41,452 nucleotides of DNA from Oscillospiraceae bacterium (lineage in GTDB: Bacteria; Bacillota; Clostridia; Oscillospirales; Oscillospiraceae): NCBI GenBank assembly GCA_902790375.1, contig CADARY010000025.1, positions 1 to 41,452 on the forward strand, read 5' to 3'. The notes beneath the pieces are model-generated. The model had not been told where the DNA came from, made no database searches, and saw nothing but the letters and a program-made list of their open reading frames with translations. The position numbers and the translations under genes were made by a program. Below are positions 22,889 to 30,925 of this stretch, piece after piece (position 1 is the stretch's first letter; each line of letters opens with the position of its first letter).

Positions 22889-24115
22889 ATGGGTTTCATC
22901 CGGAAATGGAATTCCATGAATCTCATTCTTCGTATCCTGATCTGTCTGATCATTGGCGCGGTTCTGGGTTTCCTTGCGCCGAAGGCTTCGTGGATCGGAA
23001 TACTGGGTGAGCTGTTTGTTGGCGCCTTGAAGGCCATTGCGCCGATCCTCGTGTTCATGCTCGTGGCGTCGTCGCTGGCAAACTCCAAGGGCGGAAACAT
23101 GGAGAAGCTTCGGACCGTCATCATCCTGTACCTGGTCAGTACGCTGTGCGCTGCCATCGTTTCCGTGTTTACCAGCTTTGCCTTCAAGGTCACCATCCCG
23201 CTGGCAGGATTGGACGCCGTGGATGCCTCGGCCGCTCCCCAGGGCATGGCAGACGTCGTGAAGAATCTCCTGGAGAGTATCGTCATTAACCCCCTGGACG
23301 CGCTGATAACCGCCGATTACATCGGTATCCTGTTTTGGGCCGTGGTGTTCGGCATTGCGCTGAAGCTGGCTTCCCCTGCCACCAAGCAGGTGCTGGAGGA
23401 TTTGTCGAACGCCGTGTCCACCGCTGTGCGCTGGGTCATCAGCTGCGCCCCGATCGGTATCCTGGGACTGATGTACACCGCCGTTTCGACCAGCGGCACT
23501 GAGATTTTCGCGAAATACGGCCAGCTGGTGGCGCTGTTGGTAGGCACTATGCTCTTTGTAGCCCTGGTCATTAACCCGCTGATCGTGTTCCTCGTTCTGC
23601 GCCACAATCCCTATCCGCTGGTGTTCCGCTGTCTCCGGCAGAGCGGCCTCACGGCCTTCTTTACCCGCAGCTCTGCGGCCAATATCCCCGTGAATCTGGA
23701 GCTCTGCAAAAGTCTGGGATTGGATGAGAATCTGTACTCCGTATCCATTCCGCTGGGTTCCACCATCAACATGGACGGCGCCGCGGTGACCATTACCATC
23801 TTTTCGCTGGTAGCCGCCTTCACGGCGGGCGTGCCCGTGACCGTACCGATGGCCATCTTTCTGAGCATTGTGGCCACCTTCTCCGCCTGCGGCGCCTCCG
23901 GCGTGGCGGGAGGTTCGCTGATGCTGGTCCCCTTGGGCTGCTCGCTGTTCGGCATCTCGCCCGACATTGCCATGCAGCTGGTGGGCGTCGGCTTCATCAT
24001 CAGCGTGATTCAGGATTCCCTGGAGACTGCGCTGAATTCCTCCGGCGATGTTCTCTTCACCGCCACCGCCGAGTTCAAGGAGTGGAAGAAGCAGGGCAGG
24101 AAGCTGCCTCTTTGA
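22889..24115 (+). CDS. sstT: Serine/threonine:sodium symporter SstT
   Basis: 408 residues, full length for SstT in the DAACS (glutamate-transporter fold) family. It has eight to ten hydrophobic segments, including LRILICLIIGAVLGFLAPKA and IAPILVFMLVASSLANSKGG, a serine-rich re-entrant loop TRSSAANIPVNLELCKSLGL, and the cation-site motif GSTINMDGAAVTITIF. It also has FSACGASGVAGGSLMLVPLG, typical of SstT. It imports L-serine and L-threonine with Na+. ATG 22889 follows AAGGAAGG. It is next to an amino-acid catabolic gene. Its 3' end overlaps the convergent HD gene by 41 bp. Confidence 0.93.
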   Translation: MGFIRKWNSMNLILRILICLIIGAVLGFLAPKASWIGILGELFVGALKAIAPILVFMLVASSLANSKGGNMEKLRTVIILYLVSTLCAAIVSVFTSFAFKVTIPLAGLDAVDASAAPQGMADVVKNLLESIVINPLDALITADYIGILFWAVVFGIALKLASPATKQVLEDLSNAVSTAVRWVISCAPIGILGLMYTAVSTSGTEIFAKYGQLVALLVGTMLFVALVINPLIVFLVLRHNPYPLVFRCLRQSGLTAFFTRSSAANIPVNLELCKSLGLDENLYSVSIPLGSTINMDGAAVTITIFSLVAAFTAGVPVTVPMAIFLSIVATFSACGASGVAGGSLMLVPLGCSLFGISPDIAMQLVGVGFIISVIQDSLETALNSSGDVLFTATAEFKEWKKQGRKLPL

Positions 24116-24677
24116 TTGCGTTTCCGCTCAGCTGCAGCTCCTGGGCATGCTCTTTCATGCCCTCTATGCAAATCCCGGCGACATCCTTCAGCTCCATGCC
24201 AAGCATATCGCACCCTTTAAGGATCAGCTCACGGTTGCATTTTGCGGCAAATTTTTTGTCCTTGAACTTTTTCATAAAGCTTTTGGTCTCCAGATCCTGT
24301 ATACCGTTTGGCCGCATCCGCGCGCAGGCCTGGATAATCCCGGTCAGCTCGTCCACGGTATACAGGCTTTTTTCCAGATTGGTGATCGGCTCCACATCGT
24401 TGCGAATCCCGTACCCGTGTGAGAGGATCGCTCGAATGTCCTCTTCCTCTACGCCGGCAGCCCGGAGAGGCTCGGCTGTATGATCAAGATGCTCCTCTGG
24501 ATACTTTTCATAATCATAGTCGTGCAGCATTCCAACCGCCTGCCAGTGCTCCGCATCTTCGCCAAAATGCCGTGCCATGGCGCCCATGGCATAACAGACG
24601 TTCAGCTCATGCAGGATCAGGTGTTCTTCTGTCACCATATCCGCAGCCAGTTCCTTCGCGCGTTCCAATGTCAACAT
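24075..24677 (-). CDS. HD-domain phosphohydrolase-like protein
   Basis: 200 residues, single HD domain. His at LILHELNVCYAMGAMARHFG, the HD pair in GMLHDYDYEKYPEEHLDHT, ILSHGYG and YTVDELTGIIQACARMRPNG (conserved Asp). All usual metal ligands are present. It resembles the uncharacterised HDIG-type proteins of Clostridia, perhaps a nucleotide phosphohydrolase. ATG 24677 has AAGGAGG. The last 14 codons overlap the 3' end of sstT on the other strand, so both cannot mutate freely. Confidence 0.82.
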   Translation of the reverse strand: MLTLERAKELAADMVTEEHLILHELNVCYAMGAMARHFGEDAEHWQAVGMLHDYDYEKYPEEHLDHTAEPLRAAGVEEEDIRAILSHGYGIRNDVEPITNLEKSLYTVDELTGIIQACARMRPNGIQDLETKSFMKKFKDKKFAAKCNRELILKGCDMLGMELKDVAGICIEGMKEHAQELQLSGNAIKEAASCPASSTP

Positions 24678-24706
24678 GGCGTTTCCTCCTTGCCTAAAAT
24701 AAACCT

Positions 24707-24740
24707 GACTGCAGTCCGTACGGCGGTGCAGTCTTTTTTT
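24707..24740 (+). terminator. Plus-strand terminator upstream of the HD gene
   Basis: A GACTGCA / TGCAGTC stem, 13-nt loop, T7. The only plus-strand gene that could use it is sstT (stop at 24115), whose transcript would then run antisense through the whole HD gene. Confidence 0.6.
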
Positions 24741-24823
24741 GCCCTGTGCAGCTCATAAAAAAGCAAGGAGCATTCTATCACGAAACGATCCCCGCTGCAA
24801 GGAAACCGCACTGATACGATCTT

Positions 24824-25160
24824 TCAATAGAGACAAGACAATCTTTGCGGCCAGAATTGCGCCATGCTTCGTGAAAGGCCTTGGCCATACCCCATAATGC
24901 CCTTCGGGATTTGCCTCGCCTGACACAATTCTGCCTCGCAAAGCTTTGATGCCCACATTTCTCCGAGGCTCCCTTTCAGAATTACGGTAATACCGTCGTC
25001 CGTTACCGTATAATCCGCCACATCCAGTTCGTTGTGGGCTGCATGAAAAGGCTGGACGGTCCGGAATAAAAATGTTATACTCCCAAAGTAAACCTGAACG
25101 GCGAGACCGCCTGTATTGTCCGGCGTTTTCTCACAGGTCTGGAAACGACTCAAATCGGAT
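24824..25160 (-). pseudogene. Unrecognised gene fragment upstream of the alarmone synthetase
   Basis: On the minus strand an open frame without start codon gives convincing protein sequence: CEKTPDNTGGLAVQVYFGS, VQPFHAAHNELDVADYTVTD, DGITVILKGSLGEMWASKL. It then degenerates into a random-looking tail to 24824. No ribosome site or promoter was seen. I do not recognise the family. It is the middle of a larger gene left behind by a deletion or insertion event; the promoter of the alarmone synthetase now lies at its 5' side. Together with the space on either side it fills the 24741-25196 gap. Confidence 0.45.
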
Positions 25161-25196
25161 CCGATACTATAATTGATTGACAGGAGATTTACAGTC

Positions 25197-25907
25197 ATGA
25201 CGATGAACGATAAAACAAAGTCTGCTCCTTCTGCTGCCGTTAGCCCCATGGAGGCGACGGAGCATGAAAAAATAGACCAGTATCTGAAACAGCTTCATGC
25301 CGATTATGATGCTGTTTACAACATGCTGCTGAACTACGAGTGCGCTGTGATGGAAGTGGAAACGAAATTCAATATTCTCAACAATCGGCTTTCCATCCAG
25401 GGAGAACATAATCCGATCGAAACCATCAAGTCGAGAGTGAAGAGTATTGACAGCATCATCCGAAAGATGGAAAAGCGCAATTTACCGATTGAGCTTGAGT
25501 CGGTGGAAAACAACCTGAAGGATGTTGCCGGCGTACGGGTGGTCTGTTCCTTTATTGACGATATCTATCGGATCGAGAAATGCTTCCTCGAGCAGGAGGA
25601 TGTGACGCTGTTCGAGCGGAAAGATTACATTCAGAACCCGAAACCCAACGGCTATCGAAGCCTGCACCTCATTGTCAAGACGCCGATCTATACGGAAAAC
25701 GGGAAGAAGGATATGTTCGTTGAAGTGCAGATGCGGACGATTGCGATGGATTTCTGGGCAAGTCTCGAACACAAGCTGCGCTATAAGAAGAATCTCAATC
25801 CGCAAACCGCGCAAGAGCTGGCCGAAGAGCTGACCGCGTGTGCGGAAGAGAGCGCAAGGCTGGATGAGAAAATGCTCCGGATCCGGGAGCGTATTGCCCG
25901 GGATTAA
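25197..25907 (+). CDS. Small alarmone synthetase (RelA/SpoT domain, RelQ/RelP-like)
   Basis: 236 residues from ATG 25197 (AGGAG 10 nt upstream, TATAAT at 25168-25173). A single synthetase domain: IKSRVKSIDSIIRKMEKRNL, VAGVRVVCSFIDDIYRIEKC (catalytic Asp after the VRV strand), RKDYIQNPKPNGYRSLHLIV (the G-loop Tyr stacks the guanine base) and FVEVQMRTIAMDFWASLEHK (catalytic Glu in EVQMRT). It has no hydrolase, TGS or ACT domain, so it makes (p)ppGpp from GDP or GTP with ATP. It has a helical C-terminal tail as in tetrameric RelQ. It stands directly before a broken ParB-like/RSH-like gene. Confidence 0.92.
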   Translation: MTMNDKTKSAPSAAVSPMEATEHEKIDQYLKQLHADYDAVYNMLLNYECAVMEVETKFNILNNRLSIQGEHNPIETIKSRVKSIDSIIRKMEKRNLPIELESVENNLKDVAGVRVVCSFIDDIYRIEKCFLEQEDVTLFERKDYIQNPKPNGYRSLHLIVKTPIYTENGKKDMFVEVQMRTIAMDFWASLEHKLRYKKNLNPQTAQELAEELTACAEESARLDEKMLRIRERIARD

Positions 25908-25952
25908 ATCGAAGCAAGCGATGGCAAACAGACGAGGAGGAAAACTGGAGAA

Positions 25953-26691
25953 ATGACGAATCAGATTTCTTTGCTTTTACTGGCTGTTTTTCAGGTGCTG
26001 ACGCTCATCGGGGGATCGGAAAAACACCGGAGATCGCGCTTGATCCGATTGCGGCAGAGGATATTTATGAGACGTCCGATTCGGTGGTCTTGTCCATGGA
26101 TTCCCTGCGTATAACGGAAAAGGTCACGCCGGAGGATATCAGCCGCACGATAGGGTATATTGAAAAGACAAAAAAGGTGAGATGAAGAAACGCGAACCTT
26201 TCTCGGTTGTAGAACGCGGCGATGGGACATACAGCATCATTGACGGAAACAAATCGTATTCCGCCTTGAAAGAGCTGGGCGCGAAAAGCGTTCCGGCGAT
26301 TGTGGCAGAAAAGCCCTATCACAAGGATGTGGAAGGCTTTGAGGATCTGATCGCCCTGTATACGCAGGCGGAAGAAGAGTTTCATCAGGCGGCGTCTTCG
26401 CTCGGCGAAGAATTGAAGGCGCAGCTCACAGAGTTTTCAGAGCTGACGGATGCGGATGCGATCCATAAGAAGGCAAAAGAAAACAATGGCGGAGACTACG
26501 GAAAAATCGTTGACGTGCTGTCGGCAGACCTGCGCGTCCCGGCGGACGAGCTGCAGTCGGCTGTCCGGAAGCTCCTGGAAAAAGACGAGATATTGTGCGT
26601 GTACGATCATGAAGAGGACAACGGGTATACGGCCTATATCCGGCTGTCAAACGGAGCGATAGCCGAAATCCGGCTGAAGGCAGAGGAATAG
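25953..26691 (+). pseudogene. ParB-like/degenerate RSH-like protein, two frameshifts
   Basis: Three frames together give one protein. Frame 1 from ATG 25953 (AGGAGG upstream) reads MTNQISLLLL...LTLIGGSEK. After an A5 run (26020-26024) it continues as TPEIALDPIAAEDIYETSDS and VVLSMDSLRITEKVTPEDIS. After an A6 run (26170-26175) it continues from 26182 as KREPFSVVERGDGTYSIIDG, NKSYSALKELGAKSVPAIVA (ParB-like fold). The tail, GGDYGKIVDVLSADLRVPAD and GYTAYIRLSNGAIAEIRL, resembles a catalytically degenerate RelA/SpoT-type domain. Adding one A to each run restores a single frame. The last part (26182-26691) is an open frame of 169 residues whose ATG overlaps the upstream TGA, so coupled translation of a split protein cannot be excluded. 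Confidence 0.65.
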
Positions 26692-26732
26692 GCGAAGGAA
26701 GCGAGCCGCCGGCGGGCGCGTTCCGCAAGGAA

Positions 26733-26768
26733 AAGGCAACATCAGGGTCAAAGCCCCGGTGTTGCCTT
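26733..26768. terminator. Bidirectional terminator
   Basis: AAGGCAACA / TGTTGCCTT stem with an inner GGG/CCC pair. On the minus strand it is followed by TTTTCC (serving the ECF gene), on the plus strand by TTTA (serving the ParB-like gene). Confidence 0.75.
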
Positions 26769-26772
26769 TATG

Positions 26773-27303
26773 CTATGCGCGGTGAAACGGATCGGGCGCG
26801 AAGCGATCCATGATCCTGGATAACGGCTTGTACAGGACCAGGACGGTGAGAAAATTGGAGACGGCGTGGATGAGATCGTAAGGAATGCCGGCGATCCACA
26901 TGGCGACATAGCCGCGCCAGCCGCCCATGATGGCAAAGTAGCCGATGTACATCAACGGCCCGAAGAGAAGCCCGTACACGCCCGCGTGGCTCGCCCACAG
27001 CAGCGGCGATCTGTTCCTGCGAAAGGCCATGACCAGCACGACCAGCAGCGGCCAGATATAGAGATATGAGAACCACCAGATGCTGAAGCCGAAGATCAGA
27101 CCCTCCAGCAGAACATACACACCGACTGTGTAGAGCGCTCTCCAGCCGAAATACACCGTCACGAGAATGATCAGGAGCGCGTTCAGGTTCACGTTGGGGA
27201 TCGACGCGAGGGCGGCCTTTACAGAGAACATCAGGGCGGCGAAGAAGGCCAGGATGCAGAGCTCCCTGGCGGTGAGCTTAACCGATGGTGTAGGTGAATT
27301 CAT
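26773..27303 (-). CDS. ECF transporter S component
   Basis: 176 residues from ATG 27303 with GGAGAG just upstream (an ATG at 27315 is also open). About six transmembrane helices: CILAFFAALMFSVKAALASI, LLIILVTVYFGW, VGVYVLLEGLIFGF, YIWPLLVVLVMAF, GVYGLLFGPLMYIGYFAI and LIHAVSNFLTVLVLYKPL. The last carries the SNFLT...YKPL pattern common in ECF S components. It captures a vitamin and must share an EcfAAT module encoded elsewhere. It overlaps the DUF4430 gene by 26 bp. Because DUF4430 resembles the transcobalamin C-terminal domain, a corrinoid or related ligand is plausible; no cobalamin riboswitch was seen upstream. Confidence 0.8.
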   Translation of the reverse strand: MNSPTPSVKLTARELCILAFFAALMFSVKAALASIPNVNLNALLIILVTVYFGWRALYTVGVYVLLEGLIFGFSIWWFSYLYIWPLLVVLVMAFRRNRSPLLWASHAGVYGLLFGPLMYIGYFAIMGGWRGYVAMWIAGIPYDLIHAVSNFLTVLVLYKPLSRIMDRFAPDPFHRA

Positions 27304-27670
27304 AGTGCTCTCCATCCGCGATCACGGTATTGTCAACGCCGGTATCCACGCGTTCTCCGTTTTTGGTGAGGCACCACCAGGACCGATCCCGGTTCCAGTT
27401 GGCCGCCTCTCCGTCCACCGTGTCCACCATAAGACCGTAAGGCCCGTTATCGCCGGAGACCAGCCCGTTGACGGACCGGAGGGCATCCCCCAGACTCCCG
27501 GCGTCTGTGCTGATGGGGAAGGACGTGGAAGCTCCGTCACCGTGTATGACCTCCAGCGTGATCGACTTGGCCCCCTGAACGGGTACCTGACGATTGAAAT
27601 GCCAGACCAGGAACACGGCAAGCAGCAGGAGGAGAAACGCGATGACAGCAAGGATTTGTTTTTTCTTCAT
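27278..27670 (-). CDS. DUF4430 (transcobalamin-like) membrane-anchored protein
   Basis: 130 residues. An N-terminal signal anchor (about residues 5-24, ILAVIAFLLLLLAVFLVWHF) is followed by one DUF4430 domain: ITLEVIHGDGASTSFPISTD, SLGDALRSVNGLVSGDNGPY and WNRDRSWWCLTKNGERVDTG. DUF4430 (PF14478) matches the cobalamin-covering C-terminal domain of transcobalamin/intrinsic factor. In bacteria it is often next to ECF S components. It is probably a surface ligand-binding partner for the overlapping S component. The start at 27670 is an ATG with a modest GGGA upstream. Confidence 0.8.
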   Translation of the reverse strand: MKKKQILAVIAFLLLLLAVFLVWHFNRQVPVQGAKSITLEVIHGDGASTSFPISTDAGSLGDALRSVNGLVSGDNGPYGLMVDTVDGEAANWNRDRSWWCLTKNGERVDTGVDNTVIADGEHYEFTYTIG

Positions 27671-28212
27671 GGCATGGATCCCTCACTCTTTTCTTAAAGG
27701 CAATAGCGCATCATTCGGCAAGAGCAGATCCCGAAAAAAATTGGGTTCTGATGAAGTCAGTTTTTTGCAGGAATACTTTGCGTATTTCAAGAAAAAGCGA
27801 TAAAATCATAGCACAAATTTTCCGGGAGATGCCGCAGGCGGACTACGCGGTGCTGCCTTACCCATTATAGCGCGGCAGCCTGCGGTTTGCAACGCTTTTC
27901 GAGATGCGAAGCGTTTCGAAAGCTGAGTCCAGAGCCAATCCTTCCGGGCGTTCTTTTCTTAAAAATGCTGAAGAAGCTTGTACCATGGACGAAAGGGAAT
28001 TGACATCAATGTCGAAGTGCGCTATGCTCAAGCATGAAAGCAAAGCTACGTTCTTTTCGCCTTTAACGGCTCCGAGATGCTCGGAATGGATAACAGCCGG
28101 ACTTGCTGGGGCATGCGGCCCTGTCAGGACAAGAGGTCTTTCGCGTTTTACAGCAAGGTCACGCAGCAGCCGGAACAGCCGCGCATAAGTAGAAAAAGGA
28201 GAATTAGGAGAA
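27671..28212. promoter_or_regulatory. Intergenic region with the promoter of surface-protein gene 1
   Basis: No gene was recognised. A strong promoter TTGACA (28000-28005), 17 bp, TATGCT (28023-28028), gives a leader of about 175 nt before the TTG start at 28213. The leader contains ATGGATAACAGCCGGACTTG (28088-28107), matched 16 of 20 in the leader of surface-protein gene 3. The left part (27671-27900) should hold the minus-strand promoter of the DUF4430 gene; I could not fix its boxes. Confidence 0.5.
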
Positions 28213-30543
28213 TTGCTTATAAGAACAGGAACGAAGCTTTTTACAGGCATCCTGCTCACCCTCGCACTGATGCTGGCGCTGGCAGCGCCGGCGCTGGCAG
28301 TATCGGAGCCGGCGGACAGGCTGATGACGCCATACATGGACACGAGCCATGAATACCGGGATGCACCGGACTGCAAATCCGTCACGGAGTGGGATAAGGA
28401 ATGGAGCACCGGCTGGTATACGGCGCCGAACTCTGTGAGCATGTACTGGCGCGTCATGGTCTCCGGCGATGTCAACCTGTTGCTGGGCGACGGGGTGACG
28501 CTGACGGTACAGAGGGGCATCACCGTTTCCGAAGGCAGCAGCCTGACCATCTGGGCGCAGAGCACCGGCGACAATATGGGCGTGCTCTACGCAGGCACGA
28601 CGGAGGATGGAAGCAATTTCTGCGACTATCAATGCGCGGGCATCGGCGGCGGAGAGCTTGACGATAAAAGCGGCACGATCACCATCAACGGCGGCGCAGT
28701 CACGGCCACCGGCGGCAGTGGCGGCGCGGGCATCGGCGGCAGCCTTAGCACGATAGAAAAGGTCAACGACAACTGCGGAGCGATCATCGTCAACGGCGGA
28801 AAGGTCACGGCTACCGGCAACGATGGCGGCGCGGGCATCGGCGGCGACGGTAATACCGCGAACGGCAATATCACCATCAACGGCGGCGTGGTTTTAACCG
28901 GCAGCTATGGCGGCACGGTGAAGCTGGGCCATGATTTCAGAATAAAGAAAAGCGACGGCAGCCTGGGCGTCGTGCTCGCGGCGACGGACGACGGGAATGT
29001 GCCTGCGGAGCTGCTGAGCCATATGGCGGGCGTGACCCTCATTCCCTGCGATTCGGCATATGCGATTGAAATGCGTATCCAACCGAGCTTCCCGAGCATC
29101 AGCGGCGCCGTGAGCACCTTTGTGGACAGCATCCCGGTCACCAGGGCCGTCGAGGGCCAGAACGTCAAACTGACGGTGGAAGAGGTTTCGGGCTACGTGC
29201 CGGGCAGCTTGAGCTACACCCCCAGGGGTGGGACAGAGACGATCCTGCAGGCCGATGAAAGCGGCGCATGCAGCTTCGTCATGCCCGGCAAGGACGTGAC
29301 AGTCTCCGTACCGTTTGAGCATTTGCACAGCGTTGCTTATTCCGCAAAAGAGAATGTCATCACCGCGGAGTGCGGCGTCGCGGGCTGCGCTATGACCGAT
29401 AACAATCCGACGCTGACCATCGCCGCGCCGGTGCATATGTTATACGATGACGGCAAAGATCCTGAAGCGGTGATCATCGACGAGTACGGCATCAGGGGAG
29501 AAGACGCGACTGTCAGCTATTATGCAGCAGCCAGGAGCGAAAGCGCTTATACCAAAACCGGCTCGGCATTGGCCGCTGCTCCAACCGACGCAGGGGACTA
29601 TGTGGCAGAGCTTACAGTGGGAACAGGAGACAACAGGGCGACCGCCTCCATCGGCTACACGGTTCTCCAGCGGGAGCCGATCATCACGGGCGCGGAGCTG
29701 GTGCTCGACGGTACACTGAACCTGCGTTTGCATGTGTTCATGCCTGAGGGCCCGGATTACAGCGGCGCACACATGGCCTTTTCCATCTGCGGCAGAAGCT
29801 GTGACATCCCAATCTCCGAGGCCGGAACCGCTGCGGACGGCAAGAGAACCTTTGACTGCCCGGTGTACTCCATCGAAATGGCGGAACCTGTGTCGGCCGT
29901 CTTCCACTACAGGCAGAACGGCATGGACAGAACCGCAGAGATCAGAACTTCCGTCCAGGATTATCTGAACGCGCTGGACAAGCTGAGCGGCAAAAGCAGC
30001 GAGCTTGCCGATCTGATCACCGCTACGAGAAACTACGGTCACTATATGCAGCCCTACCTGAACAGACTCCACGGCGTAAGCTGCGCAGAAATAACCAAGG
30101 GCAGCGATATTACCCCTGTTTCGGCGTCGGATGTCTCACAGTTTTCGCGTCAATGGTTTTCATATGATCCGAGCGTTATACAAAGCAATATGTACAATCT
30201 GACGCTCAATGAAAGCGTAACGCTGAATATCCAGCTTAAGCTCCGGTCGGTCCCCGCCTATTACTCGGCGACGGTGAACGACAAAGACTGGCCGGTGGAG
30301 AAGTTGGACAGTACCACCTATCTGATCCGCATCCCCGGTATCGCGGCCAACGATCTGGGCACAAGCTATGCGGTAGCTTTCAAGGCGAAAGGGAGTATCT
30401 CCTTCGGCGTGAGGATGTCGGCGCTGACCTACGTCTACTCCGTGCTCAATAAAGGTCAGAGCGATACCGATGAAATCCTCGCCCTCTCCGCGCTTTACAA
30501 GTATTACGTAGCGGCGAATGCTTACCAGTCCGTTCAGAAATAA
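28213..30543 (+). CDS. Large secreted surface protein 1
   Basis: 776 residues; start TTG 28213 with AAAGGAG 11 nt upstream. Signal peptide to about residue 29 (FTGILLTLALMLALAAPALA). Residues 80-240 are a Gly-rich beta-strand repeat region (AGIGGGELDDKSGTITINGG, VTATGGSGGAGIGG and similar), as in beta-helix or carbohydrate-binding-type domains. A His/Cys module follows (HSVAYSAKENVITAECGVAG), then an Ig-like segment (DPEAVIID...ATVSYYAAA). The last 290 residues from [20 protein letters not shown] (29674) form a domain shared with the other two surface proteins: [44 protein letters not shown]. No LPXTG or SLH motif, so anchoring is unexplained. Its stop codon is part of the ribosome site of the next small gene. 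Confidence 0.85.
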   Translation: MLIRTGTKLFTGILLTLALMLALAAPALAVSEPADRLMTPYMDTSHEYRDAPDCKSVTEWDKEWSTGWYTAPNSVSMYWRVMVSGDVNLLLGDGVTLTVQRGITVSEGSSLTIWAQSTGDNMGVLYAGTTEDGSNFCDYQCAGIGGGELDDKSGTITINGGAVTATGGSGGAGIGGSLSTIEKVNDNCGAIIVNGGKVTATGNDGGAGIGGDGNTANGNITINGGVVLTGSYGGTVKLGHDFRIKKSDGSLGVVLAATDDGNVPAELLSHMAGVTLIPCDSAYAIEMRIQPSFPSISGAVSTFVDSIPVTRAVEGQNVKLTVEEVSGYVPGSLSYTPRGGTETILQADESGACSFVMPGKDVTVSVPFEHLHSVAYSAKENVITAECGVAGCAMTDNNPTLTIAAPVHMLYDDGKDPEAVIIDEYGIRGEDATVSYYAAARSESAYTKTGSALAAAPTDAGDYVAELTVGTGDNRATASIGYTVLQREPIITGAELVLDGTLNLRLHVFMPEGPDYSGAHMAFSICGRSCDIPISEAGTAADGKRTFDCPVYSIEMAEPVSAVFHYRQNGMDRTAEIRTSVQDYLNALDKLSGKSSELADLITATRNYGHYMQPYLNRLHGVSCAEITKGSDITPVSASDVSQFSRQWFSYDPSVIQSNMYNLTLNESVTLNIQLKLRSVPAYYSATVNDKDWPVEKLDSTTYLIRIPGIAANDLGTSYAVAFKAKGSISFGVRMSALTYVYSVLNKGQSDTDEILALSALYKYYVAANAYQSVQK

Positions 30544-30558
30544 AGGAGGAGTTACGCA

Positions 30559-30834
30559 ATGGGAAAGTATAAATCCGGCACGACTGAAATGGTCACCTCT
30601 GATGGTTCGCAGGAGACCATCAACACCAGCAATTACGATACGAAGTGGGTAGATGATACGCCTTCCGACAGATTCGACGAAACGGCCTTCCATGGCAGCG
30701 CCTGGGGCGAGGCGGGCGGCGAAGCCCAGCGCTCTGCCGAGAATGACAACGACCTTGGCCCGGCGACAGGGCAGTCCGAGAGCGACGAAGGAGCCGATGG
30801 CCCGGTTGTCATGCCCTACGTTCCGTTCGGCTGA
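30559..30834 (+). CDS. Small acidic peptide A, companion of surface protein 1
   Basis: 91 residues, starting MGKYKSGTTEMVTSDGSQET, with a strong AAAGGAGG ribosome site that includes the previous stop codon. No signal peptide, no Cys, rich in Asp/Glu/Gly/Ser. It holds RFDETAFHGSAW (residues 40-51), matching RIDDTALQGS in the 36-residue peptide behind surface protein 2. It ends PYVPFG and is followed by a terminator. Unknown family. It could be a ribosomally made precursor peptide, a chaperone or a regulator for the surface protein; none is shown. Confidence 0.7.
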   Translation: MGKYKSGTTEMVTSDGSQETINTSNYDTKWVDDTPSDRFDETAFHGSAWGEAGGEAQRSAENDNDLGPATGQSESDEGADGPVVMPYVPFG

Positions 30835-30861
30835 GCAGCCGGCGGAGCATACACGAAAGAG

Positions 30862-30893
30862 GATTGTCCATCCGCCCGGATGGACAATCTTTC
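30862..30893 (+). terminator. Terminator after peptide A
   Basis: A 12-bp perfect stem GATTGTCCATCC / GGATGGACAATC, a 4-nt loop, then TTTCT. Confidence 0.85.
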
Positions 30894-30925
30894 TAAATAA
30901 GCGGTAAATAATCATTCTCTTCATC

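Noticed and set aside
28030-28130. A possible c-di-GMP riboswitch in the leader of surface gene 1
   Set aside because: Short pieces (GCAAAGCTACG; CAGCCGGACTTGC) recall GEMM-I, but the conserved core and the P1 pairing could not be assembled.
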